Shown here piece by piece: positions 19,814 through 28,432 of a stretch of 33,437 nt of DNA; the stretch's first letter is position 1; the number at the start of each line of letters is the position of its first letter. This stretch comes from Chloroflexota bacterium (GTDB lineage Bacteria > Chloroflexota > Limnocylindria > P2-11E): positions 1 through 33,437 of the forward strand of contig JAJYLV010000015.1 in assembly GCA_021787445.1 (NCBI GenBank). Direction: 5' to 3'. A program made the translations under genes and the position numbers. The notes beneath the pieces are model-generated. The model was not told the DNA's origin, did no database searches, and saw only the letters and a program-made list of their open reading frames with translations.

Positions 19814-20977
19814 GTGCGTGGGCTGACCGGCGACGTCGCGCTGGCCGTCGCGACGGCGACGGCGCTCGGCTACACGTACAACGCCCACGGTCCCGTCCTC
19901 CCGCTCATCAGCGCGGAGCTCGGCCTGTCCGACGTGCAGGCCGGCTTGATATCGACAGCTCTTTTCCTTGCCGCTGCCCTCACGATGCTCGCGGTCGCCG
20001 GCGCGCTCGATCGCTTCCGCCCGAAGGATGCCGTCACCGTCGGGCTGGCGATCGCCCTCGCGGGCAACGTCGCGTCCGCGCTCTCGCCCGGCTACGAGTG
20101 GCTTCTCGTCGCCAAGGCGATCGGGGGAGTGGGCGCGGGCGTCGGCTTCCTCGGAGGCGTCCGCTACATCACCGCTCGCTACGCCGACGCGCGCTCGCAC
20201 TTCGGGCAGGGCCTCTACGGCGCCGGCTATCCGCTGGGGAGCGCGATCGGGCTGTGGGCGATGCCGCCGCTCGCGCTCGCGCTCGGATGGCGCGGCGCGT
20301 TCGGCGTGACGAGCGTGTTCATCGCCGCGACGGTCCTGGCGTGGCTCCGCGCGAGCGGCGCCGCTCCCACGCCGCGCCCCGGATCGATGCTCGACGCCGT
20401 CCGCTGCGCGAACTGCTGGGGAACGACGGTCCAGCACGCCGCCGGCTTCGGCCTGGTCTTCGCCGCCGGGACGTGGATCACGACCTTCCTCCTGCGCGAG
20501 TTCTCGCTCCCCCTCGGGGCGAGCGGCCTTCTCGGATCGATCCTCCTCGTCGTCACCGTCATCGCACGGCCCGTCGGAGGTCTCCTCGTCGCGCGCGAGC
20601 GCGCGCGCACGCTGCCCGTCATGCGCGTCGCGCAGCTCGTGATCCTCGCGGGGATCGCTCTCATCGCGCTTCCGGCACGGCCGCTCGTCGCCGCCCTCGT
20701 GGGGACGATCGCGGTCGGCGTCGGCGGCGGGCTCCCGTACGCCGCGGTCTTCAACACCTCCGCCGCCTCGCTGCCGCGACGCCCCGCCGCCGCCCAGGGC
20801 CTCACCGCGATCGGGGGGCTCGGCGGCACGCTCGTCGGCGCCCCCGCGATGGGCTTCGCGATCGACAGCTGGGGCTTCTCGTGGGCCTGGCTCATCCTCG
20901 GGCTCATCTCGGCCGTCGCGCTCGCCGTCACCTTCGTGATGCGCGGCGAGGAGGACCTCACCGCCCGGCCCCTCTAG
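19814..20977 (+). CDS. Major facilitator superfamily transporter (second, CynX/NarK-like size class)
   Basis: The product is a 387-residue membrane protein with about 12 hydrophobic helices. 'ALGYTYNAHGPVLPLISAELGLS' forms helix 1 and the following loop. A loop-2 motif 'GALDRFRPKDAVTVG' and 'GVGAGVGFLGGVRYITARYADARSHFGQGLYGAGYPLGSAIG' (in part) match MFS motifs A and C. The second half repeats the pattern with 'GLLVARERARTLPVM'. The start is ambiguous. An in-frame ATG at 19748 would add 22 residues rich in Cys, Pro and Thr that do not look like an MFS N-terminus, and it precedes the probable -10 (19753-19758). I therefore prefer the GTG at 19814. The substrate is unknown. The stop lies 145 nt from the convergent DUF2277 stop. 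Confidence 0.82.
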   Translation: MRGLTGDVALAVATATALGYTYNAHGPVLPLISAELGLSDVQAGLISTALFLAAALTMLAVAGALDRFRPKDAVTVGLAIALAGNVASALSPGYEWLLVAKAIGGVGAGVGFLGGVRYITARYADARSHFGQGLYGAGYPLGSAIGLWAMPPLALALGWRGAFGVTSVFIAATVLAWLRASGAAPTPRPGSMLDAVRCANCWGTTVQHAAGFGLVFAAGTWITTFLLREFSLPLGASGLLGSILLVVTVIARPVGGLLVARERARTLPVMRVAQLVILAGIALIALPARPLVAALVGTIAVGVGGGLPYAAVFNTSAASLPRRPAAAQGLTAIGGLGGTLVGAPAMGFAIDSWGFSWAWLILGLISAVALAVTFVMRGEEDLTARPL

Positions 20978-21122
20978 GAGGCTTCGACCTCCACGGCGTT
21001 CGGCACTCCTTCGCGGCCTCGCGCGCCTTCGCGATGCTCGCGCGGCCGGGGATCTCCGGATACGCGCCCGCGGCCGTCATCCACACCGGTCCCGCGAAGC
21101 GGGCGTGCCGGCGCGCGGCCGC

Positions 21123-21338
21123 TCAGCGAGCGGCGGAGAGAGTGCGTGAGATCCGGCGCAGGGCCTTGCGCGAGGCCGCGGTCACCTCGGCGACGGCGTC
21201 GTCGAACGCCTCCTGATGCCGCGACGTCGGCTCGCGAAAGCCCGTCACCTTGCGCACGTACTGCAGCGCGGCCGCGCGGACGTCCTCGTCCGTCGCGATC
21301 GCGCTGCCCCGGCGGAGCGTCTTGATGCTGCGGCACAC
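21123..21338 (-). CDS. DUF2277 family protein
   Basis: This is a small protein of 71 residues. Its N-terminus 'MCRSIKTLRR' and centre 'VRAAALQYVRKVTGFREPT' are the hallmark of DUF2277, a family of unknown function with an invariant second-position cysteine. 'EAFDDAVAEVTAASRKAL' completes the expected length. It starts with GTG at 21338. On the minus strand TAAGGT (21350-21345) ends 6 nt before it, so the transcript is probably leaderless. It is divergent from lhr with 41 bp between start codons. Downstream, 20978-21122 contains no gene that I can support. An open stretch in the same frame after the stop is noted among the findings. Confidence 0.9.
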   Translation of the reverse strand: MCRSIKTLRRGSAIATDEDVRAAALQYVRKVTGFREPTSRHQEAFDDAVAEVTAASRKALRRISRTLSAAR

Positions 21339-21344
21339 GCACGC

Positions 21345-21373
21345 ACCTTACCCGATGAGGGTCGTCATACCCT
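21345..21373. promoter_or_regulatory. Compact divergent leaderless promoter, DUF2277 / lhr
   Basis: The 41-bp intergenic region holds minus-strand TAAGGT (21350-21345), ending 6 nt before the DUF2277 GTG, and plus-strand TACCCT (21368-21373), ending 6 nt before the lhr GTG. The two -10 elements are 17 bp apart. Neither side has a Shine-Dalgarno sequence. Confidence 0.55.
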
Positions 21374-21379
21374 CTTTCC

Positions 21380-24300
21380 GTGCGCCTCCTTCGTCATCCC
21401 GCCGTCGCCGCCTGGTTCGAGCGAACGTACCCCTCCCCCACCGTCGCGCAGGAGCGCGCTTGGCCGCTCGTCGCGGCCGGCGCCGACGTCCTCCTCGCCG
21501 CTCCCACCGGCTCCGGCAAGACGCTCGCGGCCTTCCTCGCCATCCTCGACCGGGTCTGCCTCGAGCGGAGCGACGCGCAGGGCGTCCGCGTCGTCTACGT
21601 CTCTCCGCTCAAGGCCCTGAACAACGACATCCAGCGGAACCTCGACGAGCCGCTCGCCGGCATCGCGCGCACGGCCGCCGAGCTCGGGATCGCCGTCCCC
21701 GAGATCCGGACGGCGGTGCGCACGGGCGACACGGTCGCGAACGAGCGTCACCGCATGAGCCGAACGCCGCCGGACATCCTCATCACGACGCCCGAGTCCC
21801 TCTACCTGCTCCTCACCTCTCCCCGCGCGCGCGACATGCTCCGCACGGTCGAGCACGTCATCGTCGACGAGATCCACGCCGTCGCGGGCACGAAGCGCGG
21901 ATCCCACCTCGCGCTCTCGCTCGAGCGGCTGCGGCACCTCGCCGGCCGCGAGCCGCAGCGGATCGGCCTTTCCGCGACGATGCGCCCGCTCGACGAGGTC
22001 GGGCGCTTCCTCGTGGGCTGCGTTCCCGGCGACGGCAGGATGCGAGCGCGGCCCGTGGAGGTCGTCGACGCCGGGGTGCGCAAGCCCATGGACCTCCTCG
22101 TCGAGTCCCCGGTCGAGGACTTCGAGGCCCTGGGCGGCGAGCTCGACGCCTGGAGCGCGATCGAGCCGCGCCTCGTCGAGCTCGTGCGGGCGCACCGCAC
22201 GACGCTGCTCTTCGTCAACAACCGCCGCTCCGCGGAGCGCCTCACCCGCGTCATCAACGACCTCGCGACGACCGACGTGGCGCGCGCCCACCACGGCTCG
22301 ATGTCACGCGAGGAGCGGATGGACGTGGAGGGCGCGCTCAAGGCCGGGGACCTGCGCTGCGTCGTGGCGACGGGCTCGCTCGAGCTGGGGATCGACATCG
22401 GGAGCGTGGACCTGGTGGTCTGCGTCGAGTCGCCGCGCTCCATCGCGCGCGGGCTGCAGCGCGTCGGCCGCTCCGGCCATCTCGTCGGCGAGACGTCGAA
22501 GGGGCGGATCGTCCCGAAGTTCCGGGGCGATCTCGTCGAGAGCGCGGCCATCGCGAAGGGCATGATCGAGGGCGACGTCGAGCCCGTCCGCATCCCGCAC
22601 GATCCGCTCGACGTGCTCGCGCAGCAGATCGTCGCGATGGCCGCGGTGGACGAGTGGCGGGTCGACGACCTCTACGCGCTCGCGCGCCGCGCCTATCCCT
22701 TCCGCGCGCTCTCGCGCGCGCACTTCGACGGTGTCGTCGCGATGCTGTCCGGGAAGTACCCGGCCGAGGACTTCGCCGAGCTGCGGCCGCGCGTGGTGTG
22801 GGACCGCGCCGCGGGCACCGTCCGCGGGCGGCCGGGCTCGTCGCAGCTCGCGCTCGTCTCCGGAGGGACCATCCCCGACCGCGGGCTCTTCCGCGTCGAG
22901 CATGCCCTCACGGGCGCGAAGCTCGGCGAGCTCGACGAGGAGATGGCGACGGAGAGCCGCCCGAGCGACGTGTTCGTGCTCGGCGCGCGGCCGTGGCGGA
23001 TCACGGACATCACGCCGCAGAAGGTCCTCGTCGTCGAGGCCTCGGGCGCGCTCCCGACCGTTCCGTTCTGGAAGGGCGACGCCCTCGGGCGGCAGTACGA
23101 GACGGGCCGGCGCGTCGCGCGGCTCCTCGACGACGTCGCCGCCGCGCTCGACGACCCAGGGATCGTCGACCGCCTGCGCGCGGAGTACGCGCTCGACGAC
23201 AGCGCCGCCTTCAACCTCGTGCGGTACGTCCGCGCGCAGTCGGCGGCAGGCGCTCTTCCCGGCGAGCGCCGGATCGTGGTCGAGCAGTTCCGCGACGAGA
23301 TGGGCGACCGCCGCGTCGTCGTCCACGCGCCGTTCGGCCGCATGGTGCTGCGGCCCTGGTCGATGGCGCTCCAAGAGGCGATGTGCCGCGATGGGCAGTG
23401 CTCCGACATCTCCGTGACCGACGACGGGATCCACTTCCGGCTGGCGGCGCAGGACGGCCGCGACGCGACGGAGATCGTGCGCCGGGTATCGCCACGGAAC
23501 CTCGAGGAGCACCTCTTCCCTCCTCTCTCCCGCTCCTCGCTGTTCATCGCGCGCTTCCGCGAGAACGCGCAGCGCGCGCTCCTGCTGCCGCGCCTCGGCC
23601 CCGGACGGCGGACGCCGCTGTGGCTGCAGCGGCTGCGGGCGGCCGACCTCCTCGAGGTCGCGCGGCAGCACGACGACTTCCCGCTCGTGTACGAGACGCT
23701 GCGCGAGATCGTCGAGGACTGGACCGACCTCGACCACCTCCGCGAGCTGCTCCGGGGGATGGAGAGCGGCGCGATGGAGATCTCGGTCGTCCAGACCGAG
23801 GCCCCCTCACCCTTCGCCGCGGGCCTCGTCCTCCAGTTCATGGGCGACTACTTCGAGGAGGGCGACCGGCAACAGCAGGACTTCCGCGAGATCGCGCTCT
23901 CCCTCGACCGCCGGCTGCTCCGTGAGCTGCTCGGCACGTCGTCGCTGCGCGAGCTGCTGGAGCCGAGCGCCATCGCCGACGTCGAGGCACGCCTGCAGCG
24001 CACGGCCGAGGGCCGCCGCGCGCGCGACCGCGACGAGGTCGAGGACCTCCTCGTCCGGCTGGGGGCGCTGACGGACGCGGAGATCGCCGCGCGCACCGAG
24101 GGCGACGCGCCTCCGCTCGTCACGGCGCTCGAGCGTGAACGCCGCGTCGTCCGCCTCGCCGACGGTCGCCTCGTCGCTTCCGAGGACCGCGACCTCTACG
24201 AGCGCGACGCGTCGGATCCCACGTCGCGGCGCACCATCGCCCGGCGCGCGATCGCGACGCGCGGGCCGCTCACCGAGGACGACCTCGCGCGGATCGTCGG

Positions 24301-25726
24301 CGCGCCGGCGCACGACGTCCTCGTCGCGCTCGAGGCCGAGGGCATCGTCGTCGCCGGAGAGTTCACGCGGGGACGCCACGGTATCGAGTGGGTCGACGCG
24401 CGCGTCCTCGAGGAGATCCACCGCGCGACGCTCGCGAAGCTGCGACGCGAGATCGAGCCACGCCGTCCCGCGGACTACGCGCGCTTCCTGCTGCGGTGGC
24501 ACGGGCTGTACGGGCGCGACCGCGACATCCGCGACGTGCTCGACCAGCTGCAGGGTGTCTGGCTCCCGGTCGAGACGTGGGAGCGCGACGTGCTCCCGGC
24601 GCGGATCGCCGGCTACACGACGGGTCTTCTCGACGGCGCGTGCTCGTCCGGCGAGTTCGTGTGGCTCGCGCGGCGTTCGAGCGACGTCGCGAAGCCGCGC
24701 GTCGCGTTCTTCCGCAGGGACCTGCTGCCGCTCCTCGCGGAACGGCGCGACGACGCGGCCCTCTCCCTCGAGGCGGCACGCGTCCGCGACGTCCTCGCCT
24801 CGCGCGGGGCGTCCTTCGTCGTGGATGTCGCGAAGGCCGCGGGCCTATCGCATCGCGAGGCGACGCTCGCCCTGTGGGAGCTCGTCTTCGCGGGCACGGC
24901 GACGAACGACGGCTTCGCGCCGCTGCGGCACGTCCCGAAGCCGGGCGACGACGAGCCGCGTCCGCTCACGCGTCGCGACGCGCAGCGGGAGCGGCGCTGG
25001 CGGACGACCGAGCACGATCGCTCGTCCGCGGGACGCTGGTCGCTCGTCTGGACGGGAGCCGCGGCGCGGCCGTCGGACGCGGACCGGGCGCAGGCGTGGG
25101 CGGACGTCCTGCTGAGACGGCACGCCATCCTCGCGTACGAGCACTTCGCCGGGGAGGACGTTCCCGTGGCGTGGGCCGCGGTGTCCGACGTCCTGCGGCG
25201 CATGGAGATGCGCCGCGAGGCGCGGCGCGGCTCCTTCGTCGACGGCTTCCAGACGATGCAGTACGCGCACGCCGCCGCCGTCGAGCGCCTGCGCGAGACC
25301 GCCGACGAGCGTCGGATGACCGTCGTCGCCGCGATGGACCCGGCGAACGCGTACGGCGCGGCGCTCCCCTCGCCGCACGAGGGCTTCGCGCGCGTCCCAG
25401 GCGCGTACCTGGTGCTCGAGGGCGGGACGCCGGTGATGCGCGTCGAGGCGGGCGGGAAGCGCCTCCTGCCGGTGAACGGGCTCGCCGGTGAACGCCGGGC
25501 GGCCGCCCTCTCGACCCTCCCGCATCTCCTCCGCGCTCCCGCACCGTATCGCGGCCGCAGGCTGGAGGTCCTGACGTACGACGACGCACCCGCGACGAAG
25601 AGCGCCGCCGCGGACGCGCTGGCGCGCGCCGGTTTCGAGCCGTCGGGCGACGCGTTCGTCCTCTGGCCGAGCCGGCTGCGCGCGGCACCCGAGACCGTCG
25701 GCGCCGAGACGAGGGCCCCCGCCTGA
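21380..25726 (+). CDS. lhr: Lhr-family superfamily II DNA/RNA helicase (full-length type)
   Basis: The product has 1448 residues, the long Lhr form comprising the helicase core plus a large Lhr C-terminal extension. Core motifs are the Q-motif-like 'PTVAQERAWPLV', Walker A 'APTGSGKT', 'YVSPLKALNNDI' (Ia), 'TTPESLYLLL', Walker B D163-E164-I165-H166, 'LSATM' (III), 'LLFVNNRRSAERL' (IV), 'ATGSLELGIDIGSVD' (V) and 'LQRVGRSGH' (VI). After the core come the winged-helix and Lhr-specific domains up to about residue 850. A C-terminal extension with further winged-helix-like segments follows, for example 'FLLRWHGLYGRDRDIRDVLDQL'. Lhr is a 3'-5' helicase linked to DNA repair. Initiation at GTG is supported by TACCCT 6 nt upstream and by the alignment of 'LLRHPAVAAWFERTYPSPT' with the family start. 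Confidence 0.95.
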   Translation: MRLLRHPAVAAWFERTYPSPTVAQERAWPLVAAGADVLLAAPTGSGKTLAAFLAILDRVCLERSDAQGVRVVYVSPLKALNNDIQRNLDEPLAGIARTAAELGIAVPEIRTAVRTGDTVANERHRMSRTPPDILITTPESLYLLLTSPRARDMLRTVEHVIVDEIHAVAGTKRGSHLALSLERLRHLAGREPQRIGLSATMRPLDEVGRFLVGCVPGDGRMRARPVEVVDAGVRKPMDLLVESPVEDFEALGGELDAWSAIEPRLVELVRAHRTTLLFVNNRRSAERLTRVINDLATTDVARAHHGSMSREERMDVEGALKAGDLRCVVATGSLELGIDIGSVDLVVCVESPRSIARGLQRVGRSGHLVGETSKGRIVPKFRGDLVESAAIAKGMIEGDVEPVRIPHDPLDVLAQQIVAMAAVDEWRVDDLYALARRAYPFRALSRAHFDGVVAMLSGKYPAEDFAELRPRVVWDRAAGTVRGRPGSSQLALVSGGTIPDRGLFRVEHALTGAKLGELDEEMATESRPSDVFVLGARPWRITDITPQKVLVVEASGALPTVPFWKGDALGRQYETGRRVARLLDDVAAALDDPGIVDRLRAEYALDDSAAFNLVRYVRAQSAAGALPGERRIVVEQFRDEMGDRRVVVHAPFGRMVLRPWSMALQEAMCRDGQCSDISVTDDGIHFRLAAQDGRDATEIVRRVSPRNLEEHLFPPLSRSSLFIARFRENAQRALLLPRLGPGRRTPLWLQRLRAADLLEVARQHDDFPLVYETLREIVEDWTDLDHLRELLRGMESGAMEISVVQTEAPSPFAAGLVLQFMGDYFEEGDRQQQDFREIALSLDRRLLRELLGTSSLRELLEPSAIADVEARLQRTAEGRRARDRDEVEDLLVRLGALTDAEIAARTEGDAPPLVTALERERRVVRLADGRLVASEDRDLYERDASDPTSRRTIARRAIATRGPLTEDDLARIVGAPAHDVLVALEAEGIVVAGEFTRGRHGIEWVDARVLEEIHRATLAKLRREIEPRRPADYARFLLRWHGLYGRDRDIRDVLDQLQGVWLPVETWERDVLPARIAGYTTGLLDGACSSGEFVWLARRSSDVAKPRVAFFRRDLLPLLAERRDDAALSLEAARVRDVLASRGASFVVDVAKAAGLSHREATLALWELVFAGTATNDGFAPLRHVPKPGDDEPRPLTRRDAQRERRWRTTEHDRSSAGRWSLVWTGAAARPSDADRAQAWADVLLRRHAILAYEHFAGEDVPVAWAAVSDVLRRMEMRREARRGSFVDGFQTMQYAHAAAVERLRETADERRMTVVAAMDPANAYGAALPSPHEGFARVPGAYLVLEGGTPVMRVEAGGKRLLPVNGLAGERRAAALSTLPHLLRAPAPYRGRRLEVLTYDDAPATKSAAADALARAGFEPSGDAFVLWPSRLRAAPETVGAETRAPA

Positions 25727-25782
25727 GGGCGGGCCGCGCGGACGGCTAGCCGGCAAGGGCTGGCCCGCCGGAAGAGGGGTGA

Positions 25783-25788
25783 CACCAT
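25783..25788 (+). promoter_or_regulatory. Putative -10 element (CACCAT) for treY
   Basis: CACCAT ends 7 nt before the treY GTG at 25796. It retains the A2 and T6 positions of the local TAnnnT pattern. The lhr stop is 70 nt upstream of the GTG, and no Shine-Dalgarno sequence is seen. Confidence 0.35.
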
Positions 25789-25795
25789 CGGCCCC

Positions 25796-28432
25796 GTGGT
25801 CCCGCCTCGAGCCACCTATCGGCTCCAGCTGCGCCCGGGCTTCGGGTATCGCGAGGCCGCGGCGCTCGTCGACATGCTCGCGCGGCTGGGTGTCAGCCAC
25901 CTCTACCTGTCGCCCTGCCTGGAGGCGGTGCCGGGGAGCCCGCACGGATACGACGTCATCGACCACTCGCGCGTGCGGGACGATCTCGGCGGCGAGGAGG
26001 CGTTCGCGGCGCTCGCCGGCACCGTTCGCTCGCGGGGGATGGGGATCCTCCTCGACATCGTGCCGAACCACATGGCCATCGATCCGGGGAACCGCTGGTG
26101 GTGGGACGTCCTCGAGAACGGGCGCTCCAGCCTCTACGCCCTCTCCTTCGACGTCTCATGGGACCCGCCGGAGCGAAAGCTCAAGGATCTCATCCTCGTT
26201 CCCATCCTCGCGGATCACTACGGCCGAGAGCTCGAGCGGGGCGCTCTCCGCCTCGAGCGGACCGACCGCATCCTCCTCCGCTACGAGGACCGCGATCTCC
26301 CGCTGTCGCCGTCCTCCCTCGACGGGCTCTTCGCCCGCGTCGGCGAGCGCGTGGGGTCGGCCGCCGTCGCCCGCGTCGCGAACGACGCCGCGGCGCTTCC
26401 TGAGCTCGATGACGGCGCCGCCGGCGAGCGGGTCGCGCGCCATCGCGCCAAGGAAGACCTCGCCGCGCGCATCGCCGCGCTCTGCGGCGACGATGACATC
26501 GCGCCCGTCATCGACCGCGAGCTCGCGCGGATCAACGGCGACCCTGACGAGCTCGACGCTCTCCTGCGTCGGCAGCACTACCGGCTCGCCTTCTGGCGGA
26601 CCGCCGCGCGCGAGCTCGACTATCGGCGCTTCTTCGACGTCAACGAGCTCGTCGCGCTGCGCGTCGAGGAGCCCGAGGTGTTCGACGCGGTGCACGCTCG
26701 CGTGCTGGGCTGGCTCCGGGACGGCACGATCGACGGCGTGCGCGTCGACCACGTCGACGGGCTCCGCGACCCCGGCGAGTACCTCGCGCACCTCCGCACC
26801 GCCGCCGGTGACGGCGCTTGGATCCTCGTCGAGAAGATCCTCCATCACGACGAGCGCCTGCGCGCGACGTGGCCCGTCGACGGCACCACGGGATACGAGA
26901 GCATCGACCTCCTCACGCGTGTCTTCATCGACCCGCGCGGCGTCGCCCCTCTGACCGAGACCTATCGCGCGTTCACGGGCGAGACGCGCGCGTTCCTCGA
27001 CATCGCGATCGAGGCGAAGCGCGAGGTCATGCGCGACGGCCTCGCCGCGGACGTCGAGCGCGTCATCGCGCTCCTGGTGTCCGCCTGCGAGAGCCATCGC
27101 CGCCAGCGCGACCACACCAGAGACGCTCTCCGCGACGCGGTGCGGGAGGTCGCGGCCGCCTTCGCCGTCTACCGCACGTACGCGAGTGCCGAGAGGGGGA
27201 AGGTCGAGGAGGAGGATCGCCGCTGGCTCGACGGCGCGATCGGCACGGTGAGGCGAAGACGTCCGGACATCGACCCCGAGCTGCTGCGCTTCATTCGCGC
27301 CCTCGTGCTCCTCGAGCTGCGCGGCGAGGTCGAGAGCGAGTTCGCCATGCGCTTCCAACAGCTGACCGCCCCCGTGATGGCCAAGGGCGTCGAGGACACG
27401 GCGTTCTACCGCTATGCGCGCCTCACGGCGCTCAACGAGGTCGGCTCGGATCCCACGCGCACCGATGCCGTCGTCGCCGAGCTCCATCGCGCCGCGCGCG
27501 AGCGTCTTCTGCGCTGGCCGCGCTCGCTCGTCGCCGCGTCGACGCACGACACGAAGCGCAGCGCGGACGTGCGCGCGAGGATCGGGCTCCTCGCCGAAGC
27601 GCACCGCGAATGGTCCGAGGCCGTCGCGCGCTGGTCGCGGAACAACGAGCGACACCGCACCGCCGGGATGCCGGACCGCGAGATCGAGTATCTCTACTAC
27701 CAGACGCTCGTCGGAGCGCACCCCCTCTCGGTCGATCGCGCGCTCGGCTACATGGAGAAGGCCGCGCTCGAGACCGGTCGCGCGACGTCATGGACGGCGC
27801 GCGACGAACGGTACGAGAGAGCGCTCGCCGCATTCGTGCGCGGGACGCTCGCGGACCCGGTCTTCACCGCCGACCTCGAGGCCTTCGTCGCGCCGCTCAT
27901 CGTGCCGGGCCGCGTCACCTCGCTCGCCCAGACGCTCCTGCGCCTCACGCTGCCCGGTGTCCCCGACATCTATCAGGGAGACGAGCTTTGGGACCTCAGC
28001 CTCGTCGACCCCGACAACCGGCGCCCCGTCGACCAGGAGCTGCGCGCACGGCTCGTCCGCGACCTTGAGGGCATGACGGCACCCGAGATCCTGGCGCGAA
28101 TGGACGACGGGATTCCGAAGCTGCACGTGATCCGGCGGGCGCTCGCGCTGCGCGCCGAGCGCCCGCACGTCTTCGAGCGCGGCGCGCACGAGCCGCTCGC
28201 CGCGGACGGCGACCGTGCGGCGCACCTCATCGCGTACACGCGGGGCGACGAGGTCGCCGTCGTCGTGCCGCGTCTCGTCGTCGCGCTCGGCGGCGACTGG
28301 CGCGACACGGCCATCCGGCTCCCGGAGGGCCGCTGGTGCGACCGGCTCACCGGTACGCCGCGCAGCGGCGGGAGCACCCGCGTCGCGGACGTCCTCGATG
28401 CGTTCCCCGTCGCGCTGCTCGTACGCGGGTGA
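25796..28432 (+). CDS. treY: Malto-oligosyltrehalose synthase
   Basis: The product (878 residues) is a GH13 enzyme that isomerises the reducing-end alpha-1,4 bond of malto-oligosaccharides to an alpha,alpha-1,1 bond. The start 'RATYRLQLRPGFGYREAAALVDML' and 'VSHLYLSPCLEAVPGSPHGYDV' are diagnostic of TreY. The GH13 catalytic set is present: 'GVRVDHVDGLRDP' (nucleophile Asp), 'WILVEKILHHDE' (acid Glu) and 'STHDTKRSADVRAR' (third Asp). 'PVMAKGVEDTAFYR' is another TreY hallmark. Its stop overlaps the treZ GTG start by 4 nt (GTGA), so synthase and hydrolase are made together. The substrate would be glycogen-type maltodextrins. No glycogen debranching enzyme (treX) is in the window. Confidence 0.95.
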   Translation: MVPPRATYRLQLRPGFGYREAAALVDMLARLGVSHLYLSPCLEAVPGSPHGYDVIDHSRVRDDLGGEEAFAALAGTVRSRGMGILLDIVPNHMAIDPGNRWWWDVLENGRSSLYALSFDVSWDPPERKLKDLILVPILADHYGRELERGALRLERTDRILLRYEDRDLPLSPSSLDGLFARVGERVGSAAVARVANDAAALPELDDGAAGERVARHRAKEDLAARIAALCGDDDIAPVIDRELARINGDPDELDALLRRQHYRLAFWRTAARELDYRRFFDVNELVALRVEEPEVFDAVHARVLGWLRDGTIDGVRVDHVDGLRDPGEYLAHLRTAAGDGAWILVEKILHHDERLRATWPVDGTTGYESIDLLTRVFIDPRGVAPLTETYRAFTGETRAFLDIAIEAKREVMRDGLAADVERVIALLVSACESHRRQRDHTRDALRDAVREVAAAFAVYRTYASAERGKVEEEDRRWLDGAIGTVRRRRPDIDPELLRFIRALVLLELRGEVESEFAMRFQQLTAPVMAKGVEDTAFYRYARLTALNEVGSDPTRTDAVVAELHRAARERLLRWPRSLVAASTHDTKRSADVRARIGLLAEAHREWSEAVARWSRNNERHRTAGMPDREIEYLYYQTLVGAHPLSVDRALGYMEKAALETGRATSWTARDERYERALAAFVRGTLADPVFTADLEAFVAPLIVPGRVTSLAQTLLRLTLPGVPDIYQGDELWDLSLVDPDNRRPVDQELRARLVRDLEGMTAPEILARMDDGIPKLHVIRRALALRAERPHVFERGAHEPLAADGDRAAHLIAYTRGDEVAVVVPRLVVALGGDWRDTAIRLPEGRWCDRLTGTPRSGGSTRVADVLDAFPVALLVRG

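Noticed and set aside
20985-21060. Plus-strand 'HGVRHSFA', reminiscent of a tyrosine-recombinase 'HxLRHSFA' box
   Set aside because: The frame has no other recombinase motif, is only a fragment, and lies antisense to the stretch after DUF2277. It is chance similarity.
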